Source of the DNA: Nanobdellota archaeon
Lineage (GTDB): Archaea; Nanobdellota; Nanobdellia; Pacearchaeales; GW2011-AR1
Assembly (NCBI GenBank): GCA_018901675.1
Contig: JAHIEH010000046.1
Span: 1 to 12,325, forward strand
Direction: 5' to 3'
Length of the DNA: 12,325 nucleotides
Under the pieces are notes generated by a model that was given only the letters and a program-made list of their open reading frames with translations, had not been told where the DNA came from and did no database searches. Positions 5,805 through 10,564 of this stretch are shown here, in pieces. A program made the translations under genes and the position numbers. Each line of letters begins with the position of its first letter. The stretch's first letter is position 1.

Positions 5805-5890
5805 GGTGCGGTTTGTTTGGAATTTTAGGATGATCCAAAATCTAAAATCTCCAAACAAATACCTCATTCTAAAAAATGAGGTTTTAGATT
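5792..5890 (+). promoter_or_regulatory. Hairpin-rich structured leader or small RNA
   Basis: Three consecutive stem-loops cover almost every base. Hairpin 1 (5792-5812) is ACCGCACCTT mirrored by AAGGTGCGGT around one base, very G+C-rich for this genome. Hairpin 2 (5812-5859) pairs TTTGTTTGGA at 5812-5821 with TCCAAACAAA at 5850-5859 and extends by about eight pairs (5822-5829 with 5841-5848, including one G-T pair) past a one-base bulge at 5849. Hairpin 3 (5861-5882) pairs ACCTCATT with AATGAGGT over a six-base loop. In addition, AATCTAAAA at 5839-5847 can pair alternatively with TTTTAGATT at 5882-5890, which would open hairpin 2. Mutually exclusive pairings just before the start codon at 5892 are typical of an attenuator or riboswitch-like leader. 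A terminator or a mobile-element end are alternatives. I recognise no known family. Confidence 0.5.
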
Positions 5891-5891
5891 T

Positions 5892-6263
5892 ATGGACATA
5901 AAAATAGATACAATTAACCAACAATCTGCCTTAATTAAAGCCATGTTTAACACAATCAATTTAAATGAAATTCCCACAAACAAATTTCTAAATCTCATCT
6001 TTCATAACCTACAATTGGAGTTTCCAGAGTATTTTCAAAAATTAAATTTTGACATAAACAGCCAAGAACCAAAAAGCAAGGAGCTCGAGAAAATCTTATC
6101 CTCCTTTCAAGCATCGGGTACACTTTTGTCAAATGGACAGAAATATAAAATTAAAAAAGAGATTTCTTATTTAGACAATTTAAGAAAATATATCCCCGAC
6201 TTAGATATCTTTAAATTAAGAGAGATAAAACAAAAATTTGAAGAATATATTCTAGAGAAGTAA
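5892..6263 (+). CDS. Uncharacterised 123-aa helical protein, possibly winged-helix
   Basis: I do not recognise a named family. The protein is soluble and alpha-helical. Residues 31-68 (FLNLIFHNLQLEFPEYFQKL and onward) followed by residues 69-100 (KELEKILSSFQASGTLLSNG, then QKYKIKKEISYL) have the look of archaeal winged-helix proteins in which a helix is followed by 'L(Q)xSGxL...Y.I..E', as in Panacea/SocA-like antitoxin domains. This resemblance is weak. The C-terminus is an amphipathic helix rich in Lys/Glu. The start at 5892 is the first ATG of the frame and lies two bases after an extended hairpin-rich leader, so translation may be controlled by RNA structure. It is flanked by the ribbon-helix-helix/nuclease operon (divergent) and a protease gene (convergent). 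It could be an accessory gene of the same island. Confidence 0.65.
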   Translation: MDIKIDTINQQSALIKAMFNTINLNEIPTNKFLNLIFHNLQLEFPEYFQKLNFDINSQEPKSKELEKILSSFQASGTLLSNGQKYKIKKEISYLDNLRKYIPDLDIFKLREIKQKFEEYILEK

Positions 6264-6336
6264 TTCTTAACAGCGATTTAACAGTTATGCAAACTTCTCT
6301 TAATCACATAGGTTATATCCAAATACTAAATCATAC

Positions 6337-6375
6337 TAAAAAAGAAAAATAAAATATAAAAAAAGAAAAAAAATA
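6337..6375 (-). terminator. T-rich terminator after the protease gene
   Basis: On the minus strand, about 39 bases just downstream of the protease stop are almost pure T with few interruptions (plus-strand A runs of 3 to 8). Poly-U tracts without a hairpin are the known intrinsic termination signal of archaeal RNA polymerase. The tract may also help to separate the convergent 123-aa gene. Confidence 0.6.
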
Positions 6376-6381
6376 AACTAA

Positions 6382-7206
6382 TTAAGCATACAGCTTTTTA
6401 ACTCCGGTTCTATCTCCTGCTTCTAAAGTTCTCTTCTTTGTCTCACCCAGAGATGCATAGCCATACATTGTTTGTGCAGAACATGCTGTTGTGTACAAGT
6501 CATTCATGCCGACACTATGCCCTAATTCATGGGTTGCGATATTCTCAAAATCCATTTTTCCAGCTTCTCCTGATGCAGACCAGTCAAAATCAACATCATC
6601 ATAAACCTGATCCCATTCAACTAAAACTCTCTGTGAAACCGGACCGGAAAATCTTCCCCATATAACTGTCATTGCAATTACGCCTGGATTAGCAATTTCT
6701 GCAAAATAAACCTCATTCTTATTATCCGGGCTGGATGTATCAGCAGACAAAATATCAGAAGTTATAGAGCCACTTCCTAAAATGTTCTTTCCTGCAGATG
6801 TTTCCCATTTCAAGATATCAATGTCCAAATTGCTAAAAACAAAATTGCTGTCTAACCCTCTTATATTTGCCGGGTTTACAATCCAAGGCTCAATAGTCTT
6901 CCACTTTGCCCCGTTTGACAAAAATGCATAGCATGGGCTTGTATATATTACATTGCCACTTTTTGCACTCAATCCATTTTTGTAATGAACAAGTGCATAT
7001 CCTTCAACATTCCTGCCATTAACTACAGCACTCCCTAAACTAAAAACACCTGGAGCAACTTCAACTGCATTCGCAGGAATTGTTACTCTTGCATGTCCGC
7101 GTGACGGCACAACATTTGCATTTGTTCCTGTCAAGTCAGGCCTTACAGCTGAGATTAATAATGCTGAAAACACCAAAGCAAGAAATACCAAAACCAATCT
7201 TTTCAT
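6382..7206 (-). CDS. Secreted metzincin (matrixin/snapalysin-like) zinc protease
   Basis: A predicted exported zinc endopeptidase. Residues 1-20 (KR, then a hydrophobic run ending ALLISA) form a signal peptide with likely cleavage after Ala20; no second membrane anchor is seen. The catalytic helix is HELGHSVGMND at 226-236, i.e. HExxHxxGxxD, with His226, Glu227, His230 and Asp236 as third zinc ligand, as in snapalysins and many microbial matrixins that replace the third histidine. A Met-turn follows at Met247 (TMYGY, 246-250), and the C-terminal GETKKRTLEAGDRTGVKKLY matches the matrixin end. Residues 21-200 hold a pro- or substrate-binding region, with a cysteine at 92 that might act as a switch in a zymogen (speculative). 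A second cysteine, Cys242, lies near the active site. The gene is monocistronic, with its own T-rich terminator. A role in degrading external or host-derived protein is inference. Confidence 0.9.
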   Translation of the reverse strand: MKRLVLVFLALVFSALLISAVRPDLTGTNANVVPSRGHARVTIPANAVEVAPGVFSLGSAVVNGRNVEGYALVHYKNGLSAKSGNVIYTSPCYAFLSNGAKWKTIEPWIVNPANIRGLDSNFVFSNLDIDILKWETSAGKNILGSGSITSDILSADTSSPDNKNEVYFAEIANPGVIAMTVIWGRFSGPVSQRVLVEWDQVYDDVDFDWSASGEAGKMDFENIATHELGHSVGMNDLYTTACSAQTMYGYASLGETKKRTLEAGDRTGVKKLYA

Positions 7207-7232
7207 CTTGTGCTTATCTTAAATTTAATTAT

Positions 7233-7243
7233 GTGTATAAACC
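7233..7243 (-). promoter_or_regulatory. Likely TATA box for the protease gene
   Basis: Minus-strand GGTTTATACAC is centred about 32 bp from the ATG at 7206, which would give a leader of roughly six bases. A second AT-rich candidate (AATTAAATTT, plus 7221-7230) is nearer but too close for a leaderless start. Confidence 0.35.
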
Positions 7244-7251
7244 CTCTTTTC

Positions 7252-7259
7252 TTTATAAA
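7252..7259 (+). promoter_or_regulatory. Candidate TATA box for an intergenic RNA
   Basis: TTTATAAA at 7252-7259 points along the plus strand. At 25-26 bp spacing transcription would begin near 7281, exactly where the first hairpin of the intergenic region begins. Confidence 0.35.
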
Positions 7260-7280
7260 CATTTGTGAACTAAACTGAAC

Positions 7281-7410
7281 ATGCATCAGAGGATGCCCTT
7301 ATGCTGTACATCTCATTATAGTCAAGGACATTGTTATTTCCTCGTTTATGCCTTGACTATTGAGGGAAAGACATACAATTTTGGCGAATTATTTATGTCT
7401 TTCACTATAG
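7281..7410 (+). ncRNA. Candidate structured small RNA between the protease and methyltransferase genes
   Basis: Three stem-loops occur in order. GCATC/GATGC at 7283-7287 and 7292-7296 has a four-base loop. ATAGTCAAGG at 7318-7327 is perfectly inverted at 7351-7360. GAAAGACATA at 7366-7375 is perfectly inverted at 7394-7403. Two unrelated 10-bp perfect stems within 90 bases are unlikely by chance. A TATA box lies about 25 bp before the first hairpin. There is no open frame of note. I find no convincing C/D or H/ACA boxes. It may be an unassigned ncRNA, or a pair of operators for the flanking genes; the 10-bp arms with 18-23-base loops do not look like simple operators. Confidence 0.4.
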
Positions 7411-7418
7411 TTTTATAA
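7411..7418 (+). promoter_or_regulatory. TATA box for the Trm9-like gene
   Basis: TTTTATAA is centred about 26 bp upstream of the ATG at 7441, and the intervening sequence is pyrimidine-rich without a ribosome-binding motif. This fits a leaderless mRNA and supports this start. Confidence 0.55.
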
Positions 7419-7440
7419 CTCTATTCTTCCTCTTATTATC

Positions 7441-8082
7441 ATGAAACCCGCAGATAAACAAGCTGAAACCCCCTCCCAACAGCAAGTTTGGAACAATATT
7501 GCAGAAGAATGGCACCAGTTCAAAGAAAAACCATCAGAGAATGTTATTGATTTTTTAAAAGGAAAAAAAGGTAACATCCTTGACTTAGGTTCTGGCTCTG
7601 GGAGGCATCTTGTTAAGCTGAAAGATGCAAAATTTTATCTTGCTGACTTTTCAGAAGAGATGATAAAACTTGCCAAGAAAAAAGCAGAAGAAAAAAATAT
7701 TGAAGCTGAATTTTTTGTAGGGGATATCAGCAAAGAAAAAACCCCATTTAAGGACAATTTTTTTGATTATGCAATTTTCATCGCAGCATTGCATTGCATA
7801 AAAGGAGAAAAAGCGAGGCAAACAACGCTAAAAGAGCTTTTTCGTGTTCTAAAGCCAAGAGCATTAGCTTTAGTGAATGTGTGGAACAAAGACAGCAGCA
7901 AATTCAAAAACAAAAAGAAAGAATCCCTTATAAAATGGAGGGATAAAGGAGTAAGATATTATTACTTTTACACTCAAAAAGAATTGAATGAAGAATTAAC
8001 CAAAGCGGGATTTAGAATAAAAACCGCTTATGAACCCGGAACAAGCATAAGTTTTATTGTGGAGAAATCGGATAAACGCTGA
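7441..8082 (+). CDS. Trm9/ALKBH8-like SAM-dependent tRNA-wobble-uridine methyltransferase
   Basis: A class I methyltransferase of 213 aa. Residues 14-36 (QQVWNNIAEEWHQFKEKP) and the SAM-binding motif ILDLGSGSGRHL (46-57), the acidic loop LADFS (67-71), VGDIS (93-97) and the post-motif IFIAALHCIKGEKAR (112-126) follow the Trm9/ALKBH8 pattern, in which a V(I/L)HH or LHC stretch precedes R...LxELxRxLxPxGxALVxVW; here LKELFRVLKP and ALVNVW (143-148). The later WRDKGVRYYYFYTQKELNEE (166-185) matches the YHLY-F-EL segment. Trm9 enzymes methylate 5-carboxymethyluridine at the wobble position and in archaea and eukaryotes need Trm112 as partner; Trm112 is not seen in this window. With elp3 nearby, a mcm5U pathway is plausible. 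The motif glycine before ALAL is replaced by Arg140. A generic SAM methyltransferase remains the fallback. The stop is four bases from the convergent MFS stop. Confidence 0.8.
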   Translation: MKPADKQAETPSQQQVWNNIAEEWHQFKEKPSENVIDFLKGKKGNILDLGSGSGRHLVKLKDAKFYLADFSEEMIKLAKKKAEEKNIEAEFFVGDISKEKTPFKDNFFDYAIFIAALHCIKGEKARQTTLKELFRVLKPRALALVNVWNKDSSKFKNKKKESLIKWRDKGVRYYYFYTQKELNEELTKAGFRIKTAYEPGTSISFIVEKSDKR

Positions 8083-8086
8083 GAAA

Positions 8087-9277
8087 TCAACTCCTTCTGC
8101 TCTCAATTACATTCCTGATTCTTGATGCAACAATCATAAAGCAGAGCATTGCTATTCCAAAAAACAGAAATATAAACTTAAACGGCAAGAACAAAAGCAA
8201 TATTGCAGCAAGCATATTTGCAAAAAAATGCCCGGAATCAATTGAAGTGCTGTAAATAGGGTAATATTTGTCTCTCTGTTGTTTATCAATTATATCAAAA
8301 AAATAAGCTTCTGTTGTTGGTTCTATCATCGCAGCCCCAAAACTTGATAAAACAAGTATAGGCATAATAACATAAATATTATCAAAGAAAAAAGCGGCTA
8401 TTGCACATGTCACAATAAGGGCATATCCATAAATAAAAATTTTTCTAAAACCTATTTTACTCGCGAGCTTTCCAAATGAATATTCTGACAGCACCAAGGG
8501 GACAATAACTGCTGCCAAAAAATAGCTTACAACAAGATCTCCAAAACCATTCTTCTCAACTATGTAAATCGGCATATAAATGTAAATTAAAACCCACCAA
8601 AAGTTTATCGCAGTACCTAAAATATAACTCATTGCTCTTTCTTTTTTTCTTAAAAATTCTACGAAAATTTTAAAGACGTTTTTATCCACTTTTTTCCTGT
8701 TGGGATAATCCCTCATTCTGAAAGATTCAAAAAGAATTAAAGCGATAAAAACAGCAATCGAAGCAAATGTAAAAACCCGCAAAATTCCGTATTTGCTTGC
8801 AACAAACCCGGCAATCAACGGGCCTACAAGCCAGGCAATATTCAAAGAAGTGTAAATAATTCCCTCATTCTCAGAAACACATTTATCTTTAGACTTGTCC
8901 CTTACTATTATCCCCAGGCAGGTAATTCTCAAACTTGCAATCACCGACAGGAACATTCCAAGAAAAATAACAAAATAAAGATTGCTTGTTCTTGAAAAAG
9001 AATAATATGAAAGTGCATAGAGGAATAAAGAAATTGCAAAAAGCCATACTTTATTATGTTTTTCAATTATAGGGATTAGAAAAAAATAAGCGACAAAAGC
9101 AATAACTGCAAAGAATGAAACCAAAAATCCGACATAGGATGGATTTTTTAATATAGATTCAAGATAAATCGCCCAGATTGTTCCAACTGCGGAAGTCCCA
9201 ATAGCAGTAATTAAAGCAATAAGCCCGAGTCTGTCAATAGGTTTAGGACTGAATATGCCTCTTTTTATTGGATTCAT
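8087..9277 (-). CDS. Major facilitator superfamily permease, 12 transmembrane helices
   Basis: A 396-aa integral membrane protein with about 12 hydrophobic helices in two bundles of six (roughly residues 17-40, 48-70, 76-95, 101-123, 145-163, 167-186, then 215-237, 247-268, 280-298, 303-325, 345-364, 367-387). A basic cytoplasmic loop between the bundles (188-214, RMRDYPNRKKVDKNVFKIFV) is typical of MFS. The SLNIAWLVGPLIAGFVASKYG stretch near 144-164 matches the N-lobe helix 5 motif of drug/proton antiporter-like members. The substrate cannot be inferred; a multidrug or metabolite exporter is the closest guess. The start at 9277 agrees with a TATA box 25 bp upstream. It is transcribed separately from the genes to its right, with a 58-bp gap. 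Confidence 0.88.
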   Translation of the reverse strand: MNPIKRGIFSPKPIDRLGLIALITAIGTSAVGTIWAIYLESILKNPSYVGFLVSFFAVIAFVAYFFLIPIIEKHNKVWLFAISLFLYALSYYSFSRTSNLYFVIFLGMFLSVIASLRITCLGIIVRDKSKDKCVSENEGIIYTSLNIAWLVGPLIAGFVASKYGILRVFTFASIAVFIALILFESFRMRDYPNRKKVDKNVFKIFVEFLRKKERAMSYILGTAINFWWVLIYIYMPIYIVEKNGFGDLVVSYFLAAVIVPLVLSEYSFGKLASKIGFRKIFIYGYALIVTCAIAAFFFDNIYVIMPILVLSSFGAAMIEPTTEAYFFDIIDKQQRDKYYPIYSTSIDSGHFFANMLAAILLLFLPFKFIFLFFGIAMLCFMIVASRIRNVIESRRS

Positions 9278-9296
9278 AATTGAATATAGATTTTTT

Positions 9297-9307
9297 GATT
9301 TTTAAGG
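9297..9307 (-). promoter_or_regulatory. TATA box for the MFS gene
   Basis: Minus-strand CCTTAAAAATC is centred about 25 bp upstream of the ATG at 9277, matching the leaderless geometry of other genes in the window. Confidence 0.5.
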
Positions 9308-9335
9308 CTTTTTAATTGCGGGAATTATGCAAGAA

Positions 9336-9830
9336 TCACGCTTTTTTAAAAAAATCAGAAAAAGACTTCCTTTCAAAGTGGGTTATCTTTTTTTCAGAAT
9401 CGTCTATCACTACTTTTAACAGGCCCATCCCTGAAATAAAAACTGTGCACAGCCATACATTTTTGCTATCAGCATTCTGCAAAGATAAAATTATTTTTTG
9501 CATGCTTTTGTTTATTTTATTTAATTCCATCTCAGTAGAAATCATAGTCTTTATCTCTTCAAAATCAAGTTTAGAAAATTCAGAAATCTTCTGCGGAGCT
9601 GTTGTTTCCAGCATCTCTACCGGAACCTGTTTAATCTCCTTCTCTAACTGAAAACTAATCATCTGATTTTTGCTCGGGATAAAATAATCCAAATGGTATT
9701 TATTATCACTTTGCCCTTCTAAATCTATAATAAAAAAACCAGAGCAGAGAAAAGCATCTTTATTCTCATCTAAGAATTTATTAAACTCTTCATTGTTTTC
9801 AAGTTTCTCAAGAAAAAATTGCAGGTTCAT
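9336..9830 (-). CDS. Uncharacterised 164-aa acidic protein
   Basis: I recognise no named family; it resembles conserved hypothetical proteins of DPANN archaea only by general impression. It is soluble and mixed alpha/beta, without signal or membrane segments. Residues 1-22 form a helix (FLEKLENNEEFNKFLDEN). Residues 27-60 look like beta hairpins (FLCSGFFIIDLEG, then NKYHLDYFIPS), a helical middle spans 86-118, and a final beta pair covers 123-150 (NVWLCTVFISGMGLLKVVID). Such a layout suggests a small binding domain; no catalytic motif is visible. It lies 15 bp downstream of the zinc-finger/AbrB gene in the same direction, so it may be cotranscribed with the toxin-antitoxin module. However, an AT-rich TATA-like stretch (minus-strand ATTAAATAA near 9848-9856) overlaps the upstream stop, so it may have its own promoter. 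Confidence 0.8.
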   Translation of the reverse strand: MNLQFFLEKLENNEEFNKFLDENKDAFLCSGFFIIDLEGQSDNKYHLDYFIPSKNQMISFQLEKEIKQVPVEMLETTAPQKISEFSKLDFEEIKTMISTEMELNKINKSMQKIILSLQNADSKNVWLCTVFISGMGLLKVVIDDSEKKITHFERKSFSDFFKKA

Positions 9831-9845
9831 TTTTATAATTCAATT

Positions 9846-10178
9846 TTATTTAATAGTCACACTTAATTTATCTTGATTTTCTGGGTAGAGAATTACTCTT
9901 GTTTCTTTTTTTATACCCATAAATTTTGCGAGTTCCTTTGGAATTCTTATTATAAGCGAGTTCCCAGAATAGCTTATTTTAGTTTCTTTGGAAAGTCCAA
10001 AAAGCCCTGCTTTTTGTTCTGCTTCTTCTATTTTCTTTGATGTTTCTCCATCAAACCACTGCTCCCCGCAGTTACCGCAGACTAAAGCATCAAATCTCCC
10101 AACGCTTTTTCCATATAGCTTGTAATCTACAGATTTCTTTTTCAAACTCCCCTTGCATAAAACACATTTATTTTCCAT
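9846..10178 (-). CDS. Antitoxin: YgiT/MqsA-type zinc finger fused to AbrB-like DNA-binding domain
   Basis: The likely antitoxin of a MqsRA-like module. Residues 1-45 hold a YgiT-type zinc finger, CVLC (5-8) and CGNC (34-37), with WFDGE following as is usual in MqsA N-domains. A helix at 46-58 (SKKIEEAEQKAG) connects to residues 66-109, an AbrB/SpoVT swapped-hairpin domain: ETKISYSGNSLIIRIPKELA (65-84), FMGIKKETRVILYP and SVTI. In MqsA the zinc domain binds the toxin and a C-terminal HTH binds DNA; here the DNA-binding module is AbrB instead, so the role is analogous but the architecture differs. It is downstream of the DUF4258-like toxin in the same orientation (toxin first, as in mqsRA) but after an unusually long 110-bp gap. 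The start at 10178 lies in the third copy of a repeated ATGGAAAATAAA block. Confidence 0.85.
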   Translation of the reverse strand: MENKCVLCKGSLKKKSVDYKLYGKSVGRFDALVCGNCGEQWFDGETSKKIEEAEQKAGLFGLSKETKISYSGNSLIIRIPKELAKFMGIKKETRVILYPENQDKLSVTIK

Positions 10179-10182
10179 TTTT
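10167..10182. repeat. Partial third copy of the repeat at the antitoxin start
   Basis: The sequence TTTATTTTCCATTTTT around the true antitoxin start codon matches the right end of both 46-bp repeats. It places ATGGAAAATAAA (minus strand) at 10178, as at 10237 and 10299. Confidence 0.6.
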
Positions 10183-10194
10183 TATTTTATTTGA

Positions 10195-10240
10195 AAAATG
10201 GGAAATTAGAAAATTTCCTGCTTTCTTTATTTTCCATTTT
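10195..10240. repeat. 46-bp direct repeat, copy 1
   Basis: This is identical to 10257-10302 at 44 of 46 positions (differences at 10220-10221), offset by 62 bp. Each copy contains its own dyads: GGAAATT and AATTTCC around AGAA, and outer AAAATGG and CCATTTT arms. It fills the gap between toxin and antitoxin genes and is a natural candidate for operator sites. Confidence 0.85.
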
Positions 10241-10256
10241 TATATTATTCTCCGGG

Positions 10257-10302
10257 AAAATGGGAAATTAGAAAATTTCCTATTTTCTTTATTTTCCATT
10301 TT
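10257..10302. repeat. 46-bp direct repeat, copy 2, overlapping the toxin 3' end
   Basis: This copy overlaps the last codons of the DUF4258-like gene, so its right end is coding DNA (residues EENGK and stop). It carries the same inner dyad (GGAAATT, AGAA, AATTTCC) as copy 1. Confidence 0.85.
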
Positions 10303-10504
10303 CTTCCTTTTTTATCATGACAGTTATTACGAAAAATTTTTCATTTATTTTTTTGAATATTATTTTAATATGCCTATAAACAGAGATTATTTTATCTCCT
10401 TGTAGAGATTTTGCCCCATTTTGTATTGTTTCTTTTATTTCATTAATGCTTATCCCTCTTTCCCTTGCCTGTTCAAGAGCATGTTTGCTCATTAATAACT
10501 CCAT
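10289..10504 (-). CDS. DUF4258-like toxin of a type II toxin-antitoxin module
   Basis: A 71-aa basic protein matching the DUF4258 pattern, which belongs to the RelE/MqsR-like toxin group: SKHALEQARERGISINEI (6-23) has the conserved His8 and Arg14/Arg16, followed by ETIQNGAKSLQGDK and beta strands YRHIKIIF (43-50) and KFFVITVM (56-63). Such proteins are thought to cleave mRNA; activity here is inference. The start at 10504 is preferred over Met5 because GGAG lies five bases upstream (AAGGAGATTAC before the ATG), a rare good ribosome-binding site in this window. It is the first gene of the module and is followed by the zinc-finger/AbrB antitoxin. The C-terminal codons (EENGK) lie in a direct repeat and may have been altered by its expansion. 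Confidence 0.82.
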   Translation of the reverse strand: MELLMSKHALEQARERGISINEIKETIQNGAKSLQGDKIISVYRHIKIIFKKINEKFFVITVMIKKEENGK

Positions 10505-10513
10505 GTAATCTCC

Positions 10514-10545
10514 TTCACTTACAAAGAAGTGAAAGTATTTAAATA
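10514..10545 (-). promoter_or_regulatory. TATA box with operator-like dyad for the toxin-antitoxin module
   Basis: A minus-strand TATTTAAATA TATA box (10536-10545) is followed by a perfect 7-bp dyad, TTCACTT (10514-10520) and AAGTGAA (10527-10533), across six bases. The predicted start of transcription falls near 10514, inside or at the edge of the dyad. A dimeric protein bound there would block initiation, which fits autoregulation by the AbrB-type antitoxin (inference). Confidence 0.5.
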
Positions 10546-10564
10546 TTTAGATTTTAAGTGTTGG

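Noticed and set aside
6264..6300. Direct repeat TTAACAG (6266-6272 and 6277-6283)
   Set aside because: Seven bases in AT-rich DNA is expected by chance and no feature is associated with it.
7361..7375. RNase P RNA-like GAGGGAAAGAC
   Set aside because: It resembles the conserved GAGGAAAGUC element only partly, and the intergenic space is far too short for the rest of RNase P RNA.
9316..9651. Plus-strand open frame opposite the 164-aa gene
   Set aside because: Low-complexity Ser/Ile/Phe-rich shadow; the minus strand reads as a normal soluble protein.
10195..10302. CRISPR array
   Set aside because: Only two full copies, 16 bp between them, inside a toxin-antitoxin operon and with copy 2 overlapping coding sequence; no cas genes.
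10037..10405. Plus-strand open frame across the toxin-antitoxin spacer
   Set aside because: Phe/Ile-rich translation generated by the AT repeats; it conflicts with two recognisable minus-strand proteins.
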